Shown: positions 1 through 6,418 of the stretch, piece by piece | How positions within the stretch are numbered: the first letter of the stretch is position 1 | Layout: each line of letters opens with the position of its first letter | Position numbers and translations under genes: made by a program | Notes under the pieces: model-generated | Seen by the model: the letters and a program-made list of their open reading frames with translations, nothing else | Told to the model about the DNA's origin: nothing | Databases searched by the model: none | Assembly (NCBI GenBank): GCA_002490465.1 | Contig: DKUB01000017.1 | Location: 1-7,557, forward strand | DNA length: 7,557 bases | Direction: 5' to 3' | DNA from: Lachnoclostridium sp. UBA7215 | Lineage (GTDB): Bacteria; Bacillota; Clostridia; Lachnospirales; Lachnospiraceae

Positions 1-579
1 ATGGGGATGGGAGAGCCTCTTGACAATTATGATAATCTGATAAAATTTATCCGGCTGCTCTCTTCGGATAAGGGGCTCTGTATCAGCCAGAGAAATATTA
101 CAGTGTCCACGTGCGGCCTTGTGGAGCAGATAAGGAAGCTGATGAAAGAACAGCTCAGTATAACGCTTGCCATAAGCCTGCATGCGCCAAATGATGAAAT
201 CCGCAGAGGAATTATGCCGGTGGCAAAACGCTACAGCGTAGATGAGATTTTTGATGTCTGCCGGGAGTATTTTGAGAGTACGGGGAGGCGCATTACTTTT
301 GAGTACAGCCTGATTCGCGGTGTAAATGACAGAGAGGAGCACGCATTAGAACTCGCAGGCAGGTGCCGCGGAATGAACTGCCATGTAAATCTTATTCCCC
401 TCAATGAGGTGAAAGAGAGGGATTGCAGATGTGCAAGGAGCGGGGATATAGAAAATTTCAAAAAGATATTGGAAAAAAAAGGGATTAATGTTACAATAAG
501 GAGAGAGATGGGGAGCGATATTGACGCTGCATGTGGACAGCTGCGGAGGAAATATTTAAAACCGATAAAAAAAGATTAA
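1..579 (+). CDS. rlmN: 23S rRNA (adenine-2503-C2)/tRNA (adenine-37-C2) methyltransferase RlmN, C-terminal part
   Basis: RlmN is a radical-SAM enzyme that methylates C2 of A2503 in 23S rRNA and of A37 in some tRNAs. The window opens inside the gene, and the ATG at base 1 is an internal methionine of the family motif GMGEP (residues 2-6 here), not a start. The 192 residues seen are roughly the last 55% of a protein that is usually about 345 long. The radical-SAM CxxxCxxC cluster and the first methyl-carrying cysteine therefore lie upstream, out of view. Visible family marks are SLHAPND (59-65), ITFEY (98-102), LIPLN (131-135) and the C-terminal SDIDAACGQL (172-181). Its Cys178 corresponds to the catalytic cysteine near the C-terminus (Cys355 in E. 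coli). The frame is open and ends in TAA at 577-579. In B. subtilis rlmN directly precedes prpC-prkC, which agrees with the genes downstream. Identification is firm; only completeness is unknown. Confidence 0.96.
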   Translation: MGMGEPLDNYDNLIKFIRLLSSDKGLCISQRNITVSTCGLVEQIRKLMKEQLSITLAISLHAPNDEIRRGIMPVAKRYSVDEIFDVCREYFESTGRRITFEYSLIRGVNDREEHALELAGRCRGMNCHVNLIPLNEVKERDCRCARSGDIENFKKILEKKGINVTIRREMGSDIDAACGQLRRKYLKPIKKD

Positions 580-642
580 CATGTTGGATGGCACCATAAA
601 AATACAGTTTAAGATTTATTAAAAATATATATTTTCAGCAAT

Positions 643-647
643 GGAGG
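643..647 (+). promoter_or_regulatory. Ribosome binding site that sets the SCP2 gene start
   Basis: GGAGG lies 8 bases before the ATG at 656. The longer reading frame would start at an ATG at 641, but that codon overlaps this GGAGG and has no purine-rich site of its own upstream, where the sequence is AT-only. The start at 656 is therefore preferred. Confidence 0.8.
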
Positions 648-655
648 AAAAAGTT

Positions 656-973
656 ATGACTTATGAAGAGATATTTGAAAAAGTAAAAGAAATGCTGAAG
701 GACACAGATGTCAGCAGTGTGAAAGAGCATGTTGCCTTTCAGTTCAATATTACAGGAGAGGGAGAGGGCGCTTTCTATATAGAGGTAAAGGACGGCCAGT
801 TACACATAGAGCCATATGAGTATTATGACAGAGATGCTGTTTTTATCTGTAAGGCAAAGACTCTGTTTGACATTATGTCTAAAAAGACAGACCCGGTATT
901 GGCATTCACACTTGGAAAACTTAAAGTAGAGGGCAGCATAGAACAGGCTTTAAAATTAAAAGATTTTTTGTGA
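656..973 (+). CDS. SCP2 sterol-binding-domain-like small protein
   Basis: This encodes a 105-residue, single-domain cytosolic protein beginning MTYEEIFEKVKEML. It has the profile of the SCP2 (sterol carrier protein 2) fold: an N-terminal helix, alternating strands (AFQFNITGEGEGAFYIEVKD, then QLHIEPYEY and DAVFICKAK), a helix (TLFDIMSKK), and the closing signature GKLKVEG (about residues 87-93) before a C-terminal helix ending ALKLKDFL. SCP2 domains form a hydrophobic pocket that binds lipids or acyl chains. The ligand of the stand-alone bacterial versions is not established, and nothing here reveals it. No signal peptide or membrane segment is visible. The start was chosen at 656 because a GGAGG is ideally spaced before it. 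The gene stands 76 bases after rlmN and is followed by a terminator-like hairpin, so it may be the last gene of the upstream transcript or its own unit. It is not part of the usual rlmN-prpC order. The fold assignment is good; the role is unknown. Confidence 0.82.
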   Translation: MTYEEIFEKVKEMLKDTDVSSVKEHVAFQFNITGEGEGAFYIEVKDGQLHIEPYEYYDRDAVFICKAKTLFDIMSKKTDPVLAFTLGKLKVEGSIEQALKLKDFL

Positions 974-1012
974 AAAAGATAGCTGATATGATAAAGAATA
1001 TACCGTTTTACA

Positions 1013-1054
1013 GCAAAAGATAAGTCATTTGGCTTGTCTTTTGCATTTTGTTAT
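1013..1054 (+). terminator. Intrinsic terminator-like hairpin after the SCP2 gene
   Basis: The arms 1013-1026 and 1031-1044 pair over 14 positions. GCAAAAGA pairs perfectly with TCTTTTGC at the base, with two G-U wobbles higher up, closing on an ATTT tetraloop (1027-1030). An interrupted T-run, ATTTTGTTAT, follows at 1045-1054. The stem is AT-rich and the T-run is broken, so termination may be only partial. It separates the rlmN/SCP2 side from the phosphatase-kinase side. Confidence 0.6.
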
Positions 1055-1062
1055 GCTAAAAT
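1034..1062 (+). promoter_or_regulatory. Sigma-A type promoter with extended -10 for the prpC-prkC-rsgA-rpe run
   Basis: The -35 candidate is TTGTCT (1034-1039). After an optimal 17-base spacer comes the -10 TAAAAT (1057-1062), preceded by TGC (1054-1056), which makes an extended -10. Transcription would begin near 1069, leaving a leader of about 94 bases before the GTG at 1163. The -35 lies in the 3' arm of the upstream terminator-like hairpin, so the two elements share DNA. The call rests on consensus match and spacing by eye. Confidence 0.6.
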
Positions 1063-1162
1063 ATATAGCTGTAGTATTATGATAGCATATTACAAAAGAA
1101 ATACTGCGGTCAGTTACTAAAGAAGTTTTACGGGGCCGACAAAAGCCAGAGGAGGTCAGACG

Positions 1163-1885
1163 GTGAATACATTTTTCATAACAGATACAGGACGCGTGCG
1201 TAGCAGCAATCAGGATTGCGTGTATTGTGAAGAAAATGCAGTCGGAAACTTTCCTAATCTGTTTTTGGTGGCAGATGGAATGGGAGGCCACAGGGCAGGT
1301 GATACTGCTTCACGTATGTGCATTGACGTGGTGGCAGATCAAATCCGGAACACGAAACTTACGACACCAGTCGGCGTATTTGAGGAGGCAGTAGATGCAG
1401 CAAATATGGCGATTTATAAGCAGTCCATGTCTCATGCGGAATTAGAGGGGATGGGGACGACCCTGGTGTGTGCTACTGTTATGGGGCGTACGGCTTATGT
1501 TGGAAATGTCGGTGATTCACGATTGTATCAGTTGCGCAGTTCGCTGAAACAAATAACAGTAGACCATTCCCTTGTAGAAGAGATGGTGAAGTCCGGGGAG
1601 ATTCAAAAAGAGGAAATGCGGACACATCCGAATAAGAACATTATTACACGGGCTCTTGGTACCGATGTGGCAGTCCGGCTGGATTGCTTTGAAATTGAGG
1701 TACAGGAAGGGGACGTGCTTTTGCTGTGTTCGGATGGGCTGACTAATATGCTGGAGGATGAAGAAATAGAAAAAATCTTAAATGAACATAAATCCGATAT
1801 GAAAGAAGCAGGGAGACTTTTAGTGGAGCAGGCGAACAGAGCTGGAGGTAAGGATAATATCAGTGTTGTTCTCGTCCAGTTGTAA
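1163..1885 (+). CDS. prpC: PP2C-family serine/threonine protein phosphatase (PrpC/Stp)
   Basis: This 240-residue, metal-dependent (Mg/Mn) Ser/Thr phosphatase has the length typical of bacterial PrpC/Stp proteins. The PP2C motifs occur in order: SNQD (15-18), LVADGMGGH (35-43) with metal ligands Asp38 and Gly39, GMGTTL (96-101), GNVGDSRLY (114-122), TVDHS (132-136), LLLCSDGLTNML (186-197) with Asp191, and GGKDNISVVLV (228-238) with Asp231. All metal-binding aspartates are present. No membrane segment is visible, so it should act in the cytosol. It reverses phosphorylation by the PASTA kinase encoded next, including on the kinase itself; that is known for the B. subtilis and streptococcal pairs and inferred here. 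The start is GTG at 1163, with GGAGG at 1151-1155 seven bases upstream. The stop is 13 bases before the kinase start, so the two are probably co-transcribed. Confidence 0.96.
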   Translation: MNTFFITDTGRVRSSNQDCVYCEENAVGNFPNLFLVADGMGGHRAGDTASRMCIDVVADQIRNTKLTTPVGVFEEAVDAANMAIYKQSMSHAELEGMGTTLVCATVMGRTAYVGNVGDSRLYQLRSSLKQITVDHSLVEEMVKSGEIQKEEMRTHPNKNIITRALGTDVAVRLDCFEIEVQEGDVLLLCSDGLTNMLEDEEIEKILNEHKSDMKEAGRLLVEQANRAGGKDNISVVLVQL

Positions 1886-1891
1886 AAGGAG
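1886..1891 (+). promoter_or_regulatory. Ribosome binding site that sets the kinase start
   Basis: AAGGAG begins directly after the phosphatase stop codon and lies 7 bases before the ATG at 1899. It favours this start over an in-frame ATG at 1863, which would overlap the phosphatase gene and add 12 residues (MLFSSSCKRSEC) with no kinase-family character. Confidence 0.8.
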
Positions 1892-1898
1892 TGAGTGT

Positions 1899-3938
1899 AT
1901 GAATGTAAATATAGGGACGTTAATTGGCGACCGTTATGAGATTGTTGATAAGATAGGCAGCGGCGGTATGGCAGATGTTTACCGGGCGAAAGATCATCGG
2001 TTAAACAGATTTACCGCTATAAAGATATTAAAAAATGAATATAGCCAGGATACGAAATTTGTTACGAAATTCCGTCAGGAGGCTCAGGCAATTGCATGCC
2101 TTTCCCATCCCAATGTAGTAGGGGTGTATGATGTCGGGGAAGAGGACGAGATGCATTTTATTGTCATGGAATTTGTTGATGGCATTACGTTAAAAAAATA
2201 TATTGAAAAAAAAGGAAAGCTTTCTGTTCGTGAATCAGTCGGAATAGCCCTGCAGATTGCCAACGGGCTGGAGGCGGCTCACAGCAACCATATTATTCAC
2301 AGGGATATTAAGCCCCAAAACATATTGATATCCAAGGATGGGACTGCCAAAGTATCTGATTTTGGAATTGCCAAAGCGGCAAGCTCTAATACGATTACGG
2401 CTAGTACAATGGGCTCCGTGCATTATATTTCACCGGAGCAGGCAAGAGGCGGATTCAGTGATGAAAAGAGTGATATTTATTCTCTCGGCGTTACGATGTA
2501 TGAGATGTTAAGCGGTACACTTCCCTTTACAGGAGAGAGTGCTGTGGCAGTAGCTTTGTCTCATATACAGGAAGATGCTACGCCATTGGCAGCTATTGAT
2601 GCGACGATCCCCAGGGGATTGAGTAATATTGTTGCAAAGTGTATGCAGAAAAAGACAGAACTTCGTTATTTGTCAGCAGCAGATTTGATTGCGGATTTAA
2701 AGATGTTTCTTCAGGATCCGGCTGGTGAATATGGTATTATACGTCCACTATATGAAAATTCAGATACAATATTTATTGATAAAGTTACAAAACCTGTTTC
2801 CGGCAAGACAGCAGGAGTAAAGGTGGAAGAACCTGAGCCGGAGGATGAGGAAGACGAAGGGGATGTTGACCCCAAATTAGAAAAGGCACTGATTATTGGC
2901 AGTATTGTTGTTGCTGCTATTATTGGCATTGTGATTATTTATCTTTTAGGTAAGTTTATTGGTCTTTGGGGAGGGACTACGACTCCAAGTCCGGAACCGA
3001 CTCCAACTCCGTTTGTCTCAGAAGAGAGCGTCTCGCCGGAGACAACTGATGGACAGGAGAAAACAGTAGTGCCGGAAATTGCAGGACTGGTAAAGGATGC
3101 AGCAATTGTTGAGCTCCAAAATAATGATTTGCAATACAAGTTTACGGAACAGGAATCGGATGCAGTGACGTCCGGTCAGGTCATTGGGACAAATCCGGAA
3201 ATTGGCACGGAAGTAGAAAAGGGAACGAAAATAGAAGTATTTATCAGTATTGGACCAGAGAGAATACCGCTGCCAAGTGTTGTGGCTTACTCATATGAAG
3301 ATGCTGAGAGTGCATTAGAGGCAAAAGGATTTGTTGTGACGCGTGGGGGTACGGTATACAGTGACAGTGTGGAAGCCGGACTGGTTGCGTATTCTGAACC
3401 GAAGAGCGGGGCGAAAGTGCTTCCTGGTTCTACTATTACGCTGTATATCAGCAAGGGAAAAGAGAATACGGATGTATCTGTTCCGGATTTGATTGGTGAT
3501 ACAAAAAGCGTGGCAAGGGCAAAATTAAAGAAGAAAGGATTAAAGCTGGGGTCTGTGACCAGTAATTATTCCTCCACCGTGGAGAAAAACCGCGTATGTG
3601 TTCAGAGTAAATTAAGCGGCAGCATGGTACCGAAAGGAACAAAGGTGGATATAACGCTGAGTCTTGGACCGGAGCCAACATACGCTTACTATGGCGATCC
3701 GGTTACGATTGATAATCCGTTTGATTATGAATCCGACCCGCCGGCAACTTTTAAGTTTGTACTGAGCCAGGATGGAAAAACAACGACAATAAAGACAGAA
3801 AAACTTTCTTACAGTGATTTCCCGTATACCCTCTCAGGTGTAAAGGGAAGCAGTACTTCTCAGGGAGAGATAATTGTATACCGGGACGGCAAGCGCATAG
3901 ATTCATGGAATATTACATTCCGGAAAGTGGCCGAGTAG
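1899..3938 (+). CDS. prkC: PASTA-domain transmembrane Ser/Thr protein kinase (PrkC/PknB/Stk family)
   Basis: This 679-residue membrane kinase has a Hanks-type catalytic domain at about 13-270: glycine loop GSGGMADVY (20-28), ATP lysine Lys42, HRDIKPQN (134-141) with catalytic Asp136, DFG (154-156), a threonine-rich activation loop (Thr165, Thr167, Thr170) and GSVHYISPEQARG (172-184). A very acidic juxtamembrane stretch (310-324, mostly Glu/Asp) precedes one membrane helix (about 330-350). A Pro/Thr linker follows (PSPEPTPTP, 363-371), then three external PASTA repeats (about 389-454, 455-522 and 524-592). The last about 85 residues (594-679) are a beta-rich segment, probably the Ig-like C-terminal domain seen in PrkC and staphylococcal Stk1. 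PASTA domains bind peptidoglycan fragments or lipid II; the kinase controls cell-wall growth, germination and translation factors in relatives. All catalytic residues are intact. Start choice: see the binding site at 1886. It is co-transcribed with the phosphatase. Confidence 0.96.
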   Translation: MNVNIGTLIGDRYEIVDKIGSGGMADVYRAKDHRLNRFTAIKILKNEYSQDTKFVTKFRQEAQAIACLSHPNVVGVYDVGEEDEMHFIVMEFVDGITLKKYIEKKGKLSVRESVGIALQIANGLEAAHSNHIIHRDIKPQNILISKDGTAKVSDFGIAKAASSNTITASTMGSVHYISPEQARGGFSDEKSDIYSLGVTMYEMLSGTLPFTGESAVAVALSHIQEDATPLAAIDATIPRGLSNIVAKCMQKKTELRYLSAADLIADLKMFLQDPAGEYGIIRPLYENSDTIFIDKVTKPVSGKTAGVKVEEPEPEDEEDEGDVDPKLEKALIIGSIVVAAIIGIVIIYLLGKFIGLWGGTTTPSPEPTPTPFVSEESVSPETTDGQEKTVVPEIAGLVKDAAIVELQNNDLQYKFTEQESDAVTSGQVIGTNPEIGTEVEKGTKIEVFISIGPERIPLPSVVAYSYEDAESALEAKGFVVTRGGTVYSDSVEAGLVAYSEPKSGAKVLPGSTITLYISKGKENTDVSVPDLIGDTKSVARAKLKKKGLKLGSVTSNYSSTVEKNRVCVQSKLSGSMVPKGTKVDITLSLGPEPTYAYYGDPVTIDNPFDYESDPPATFKFVLSQDGKTTTIKTEKLSYSDFPYTLSGVKGSSTSQGEIIVYRDGKRIDSWNITFRKVAE

Positions 3939-3943
3939 TGATA

Positions 3944-4849
3944 ATGATGCAGGGAAAAATCATTAAGGGAATTGCCGGTTTTTATACGGTTTATGGCGAA
4001 AATGGACAGCAGTACGAGTGTAAAGCCAGAGGCAGTTTCCGAAAGGATGGCGTGAAACCCTATGTTGGAGATAATGTAAAAATTCGTGTTCTGGATGAAC
4101 AGGAGCTTCTTGGAAATATTGAGGAGATTTTGCCAAGAAAAAATGTACTTGTGCGTCCGGCAGTTGCCAATGTAGATCAGGCAATGATTGTTTTTGCAAT
4201 GGCAAGCCCCCTGCCGAACCTGAATTTGTTAGACCGTTTTCTTGTTATGATGGAGTGGCAGGGGGTAGAAACAGTAGTTTGTTTCAGCAAACAGGATATC
4301 GTAGAGGAGGAGCAGAAAAAACAGCTGCGGGAGATTTATCAGTCCTGTGGCAAACAGGTTTTCTGTTTCAGCAATACTGAGGGAACCGGTATCGATGAAA
4401 TTCGCGCCTGTCTGCGGGGCTGTACTACAGTCCTTGCCGGGCCTTCCGGTGTTGGCAAGTCAAGTTTTCTGAACCGGATTTATCCGGAGGCACTCTCGGA
4501 AGTAGGGGGAATCAGTGAGAAAATAGGCCGTGGAAAGCATACGACAAGGCATTCAGAGCTGTTTTACATTGGAGATGATAGTTTTTTATTTGATACGCCG
4601 GGTTTCAGTTCTCTGAATTTGCCTGAGGATATGCCGAAGGAAGAGCTTCGCAGCTGTATGAGGGAGTTTGTGCCCTTTGAGAGTGAATGCCGTTTTCTCG
4701 GATGTTCCCATATTCATGAGCCGGGATGTCTTGTCAAACAGAAACAGGAAGAGGGAGTCATTGCAAAGAGCCGTTATCAAAATTATGTACAGATGTATGA
4801 AGAGCTGGCAGAGGCAGAAAAAAGAAATTATGGGAGGAATAGGAAATGA
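3944..4849 (+). CDS. rsgA: Ribosome small-subunit biogenesis GTPase RsgA
   Basis: RsgA is a circularly permuted GTPase that checks late maturation of the 30S subunit. It is 301 residues long if started at 3944. It has an N-terminal OB-fold (about 1-65, GKIIKGIAGFYTVY onward). The GTPase motifs follow in permuted order: G4 as SKQD (115-118), G1 GPSGVGKS (166-173), the switch region GRGKHTTRH (195-203) and G3 DTPG (217-220). The zinc-binding segment at 249-262 has Cys249, Cys254, His256 and Cys262. The usual G4 is NKxD, so Ser in the first place is a deviation. Start: ATGs at 3944 and 3947 and a GTG at 3938 are all possible; an ATG at 3905 would overlap the kinase gene by 34 bases and add non-family residues. 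No strong binding site is seen, which suggests translation coupled to the kinase, whose stop lies 5 bases upstream. In B. subtilis the orthologue CpgA is phosphorylated by PrkC, which fits this neighbourhood. Confidence 0.94.
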   Translation: MMQGKIIKGIAGFYTVYGENGQQYECKARGSFRKDGVKPYVGDNVKIRVLDEQELLGNIEEILPRKNVLVRPAVANVDQAMIVFAMASPLPNLNLLDRFLVMMEWQGVETVVCFSKQDIVEEEQKKQLREIYQSCGKQVFCFSNTEGTGIDEIRACLRGCTTVLAGPSGVGKSSFLNRIYPEALSEVGGISEKIGRGKHTTRHSELFYIGDDSFLFDTPGFSSLNLPEDMPKEELRSCMREFVPFESECRFLGCSHIHEPGCLVKQKQEEGVIAKSRYQNYVQMYEELAEAEKRNYGRNRK

Positions 4850-5541
4850 CATATAAGTTGTCACCATCTATTCTGGCGGCAGACGTTACAAGATTGGGTG
4901 AGGAGGTTTTAGCCGCCGAGCATGCAGGAGCAGATTATTTACATATTGACGTGATGGATGGGGTTTTTGTGCCCAATATTTCTTTTGGGCTTCCTGTTGT
5001 CCGTGGGCTGCGTCAGTGTACAGACATGTTTTTTGATGTGCATTTGATGATTGTAGAGCCGGCGAAATATATTGAACGATTTGCCGCTGAGGGGGCGGAC
5101 GGAATTACGGTGCATGCAGAGGCTTGTAATAATCTTGCGGAGACGGTTGAGGGGATTTTGCATCTTGACAAGAGAGCCGGGGTTGCCATAAGTCCGGATA
5201 CCAATATTGACGTGGTCCTTCCCCTGTTAGACCGAATTTCTATGGTACTTGTTATGACGGTATATCCCGGTTATGGCGGTCAGTCTATTCTCACGCGTAC
5301 TTTTGAGAAGGTGAGAAAGCTGCGCGACATTATTACAGAGCGGGGGTTGGCAGTGGATATCGAAGTGGATGGCGGCGTCAGCTGCGGCAACCTGGAGCAG
5401 ATTATTGGAATGGGGGCGAATGTATTTGTTGCCGGGACAAAGATTTTCAAAGGAGACATTGTGAAAAATGTCTCAGATTTTAAGGCGATATTCCGGAATA
5501 AAAATAACAGTTGTAAACAGAAAAATCCCATGTTAAACTAA
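4846..5541 (+). CDS. rpe: Ribulose-phosphate 3-epimerase
   Basis: Rpe interconverts D-ribulose 5-phosphate and D-xylulose 5-phosphate in the pentose phosphate pathway. The 231-residue protein is a cytosolic TIM barrel. Family motifs are LSPSILAAD (5-13), HIDVMDGVFVPNISFG (33-48), DVHLMI (64-69), HAEA (90-93), MTVYPGYGGQ (137-146), IEVDGG (172-177) and FVAGTKIF near the end. The metal and catalytic set His33, Asp35, His66 and Asp175 is complete. The phosphate/active-site loop reads VYPGYGGQ where VNPGFGGQ is usual. The C-terminus ends in a polar Asn/Lys-rich tail (about 216-231) that looks longer than in typical homologues. The ATG overlaps the rsgA stop in an ATGA arrangement, and GGGAGG at 4832-4837 is 8 bases upstream, so translation is probably coupled to rsgA. 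The terminator-like hairpin at 5564 ends the run. Confidence 0.95.
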   Translation: MTYKLSPSILAADVTRLGEEVLAAEHAGADYLHIDVMDGVFVPNISFGLPVVRGLRQCTDMFFDVHLMIVEPAKYIERFAAEGADGITVHAEACNNLAETVEGILHLDKRAGVAISPDTNIDVVLPLLDRISMVLVMTVYPGYGGQSILTRTFEKVRKLRDIITERGLAVDIEVDGGVSCGNLEQIIGMGANVFVAGTKIFKGDIVKNVSDFKAIFRNKNNSCKQKNPMLN

Positions 5542-5563
5542 TACCAGGGTAAAAAGTGATGTG

Positions 5564-5589
5564 GCCTGCGGCTTTTGCCGTGGGCTTTT
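5564..5589 (+). terminator. Rho-independent terminator after rpe
   Basis: GCCTGCGGC (5564-5572) pairs with GCCGTGGGC (5577-5585) over 9 positions, seven Watson-Crick and two adjacent G-U wobbles, across a TTTT tetraloop. TTTT (5586-5589) and then C follow. The stem begins 22 bases after the rpe stop. The T-run is short but the stem is GC-rich. It marks the end of the phosphatase-kinase-rsgA-rpe transcript and isolates the fic block. Confidence 0.72.
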
Positions 5590-5597
5590 CATAATTC

Positions 5598-5627
5598 GTC
5601 AGGAAATGAATGGTCAGGACAATGATG
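5598..5627 (+). repeat. Two abutting imperfect 15-base direct repeats upstream of fic
   Basis: GTCAGGAAATGAATG (5598-5612) is followed without a gap by GTCAGGACAATGATG (5613-5627). The first seven bases are identical and the remainder matches with two single-base gaps. The pair lies between the rpe terminator and the fic ribosome binding site, where an operator or promoter would be expected. No convincing -35/-10 pair was found in this spacer. Function is unknown and it could be chance. Confidence 0.4.
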
Positions 5628-5640
5628 AATACATGTATGT

Positions 5641-5646
5641 GAGGTG
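5641..5646 (+). promoter_or_regulatory. Ribosome binding site that sets the fic start
   Basis: GAGGTG lies 5 bases before the ATG at 5652. An in-frame GTG at 5646 overlaps this site and is therefore an unlikely start. Confidence 0.65.
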
Positions 5647-5651
5647 TGGAA

Positions 5652-6398
5652 ATGAGTAATTCTGCAAGTAAAGAAGTTTTAGACTTTCTTTTAGAACGGT
5701 TTAGAATAGAACGGCAAAAATTTGACAGGTCAGGCGTGTATGCGTATACACAGCGTCTGCTTGCTTATCATTCAAACAAGATAGAAGGAAGTACGCTTAC
5801 AGAGGAACAGACAGCTTCTTTATTTGATAATGGAACTTTGCCAAAATCAGATGACTATTATAGAGCGAAAGACGTTGAGGAAATGAATGGTCATTTTCTT
5901 ATGTTTAATAAGATGCTGGCTACTTTAGGTGAATCATTGTCCCAAGAGTTGATAAAGCAGTTTCATTATGAGTTGAAGTCCGGAGTATTTGAGGATCGCG
6001 CGAATGGTTATGCCATTGGTGATTATAAGCAGCGTCCTAATATGATTGGCATGTATCAGACTGTAAAACCGGAAAATATAGCTCAGGAAATGCATTTATT
6101 AATGGATTGGTATAGTAGTCAGGATATAAATATCTCTGTGTTAGCAGAGTTTCATGCAAAATATGAAAATATTCATCCTTTTCAGGACGGAAATGGCAGA
6201 ACAGGCAGGTTGATTCTTTTTAGGGAGTGCCTGAGAAATAAAATTATGCCTATTGTGATTGAGGATGTAAATAGAAATGAATATTTGGATGCATTGAAGG
6301 AATATAGAGAGGAAGAGAGTTTGGATAAAATGATTCGTCTCTTTGAAAAGGAGCAGCAATTTTATTTGGAGAAATGCAAGTATTTTATGCAAGATTGA
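5652..6398 (+). CDS. Fic-domain protein AMP-transferase, class II (N-terminal inhibitory motif)
   Basis: This 248-residue Fic protein carries the full active-site motif HPFQDGNGRTGR (175-186), matching HxFx(D/E)GNGRxxR: His175 is the general base, Asp179 the metal ligand, and Arg183 and Arg186 bind phosphates. Such enzymes usually transfer AMP from ATP to a Ser/Thr/Tyr hydroxyl of a target; some use other nucleotides. YKQRPNMIGM (125-134) fits the target-docking flap. Near the N-terminus, SNKIEG (41-46) matches the inhibitory-helix motif (S/T)xxxE(G/N). Glu45 would therefore block ATP in the resting state, which makes it class II: self-inhibited, with no separate antitoxin needed. No signal peptide or membrane segment is visible, so it probably acts in the cytosol; the target cannot be read from the sequence. 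Sampled 60-base lines run from 28% to 45% G+C, against 48-50% in rpe, which hints at separate origin. A 20-base gap to the next gene suggests an operon. Confidence 0.92.
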   Translation: MSNSASKEVLDFLLERFRIERQKFDRSGVYAYTQRLLAYHSNKIEGSTLTEEQTASLFDNGTLPKSDDYYRAKDVEEMNGHFLMFNKMLATLGESLSQELIKQFHYELKSGVFEDRANGYAIGDYKQRPNMIGMYQTVKPENIAQEMHLLMDWYSSQDINISVLAEFHAKYENIHPFQDGNGRTGRLILFRECLRNKIMPIVIEDVNRNEYLDALKEYREEESLDKMIRLFEKEQQFYLEKCKYFMQD

Positions 6399-6405
6399 TT
6401 TGAAT

Positions 6406-6413
6406 AAAGGAGG
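6406..6413 (+). promoter_or_regulatory. Strong ribosome binding site of the AAA-ATPase-like gene
   Basis: AAAGGAGG is a near-perfect anti-16S complement 5 bases before the ATG at 6419. It lies within the 20-base gap after fic and supports both the start choice and translation from a shared transcript. Confidence 0.8.
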
Positions 6414-6418
6414 CACGC

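Noticed and set aside
622..635. Perfect AT-only palindrome AAAATATATATTTT upstream of the SCP2 gene
   Set aside because: Low-complexity AT sequence forms such dyads readily. It has no GC stem to act as a terminator, and no partnered -35 was found for a promoter.
1025..1291. Open frame of 88 codons on the minus strand over the phosphatase promoter and start
   Set aside because: It overlaps the promoter and the 5' end of a clearly real gene, shows no family motif, and has the Cys/His/Ile-rich composition of a shadow frame.
4668..4856. Plus-strand 62-codon frame inside the end of rsgA
   Set aside because: It lies inside the rsgA zinc-binding and C-terminal coding region in another frame, with no family motif.
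5652..6398. Classical class I Fic toxin needing a separate small antitoxin gene
   Set aside because: The inhibitory motif SNKIEG is inside the Fic protein itself, and no small gene precedes it in the 110-base spacer.
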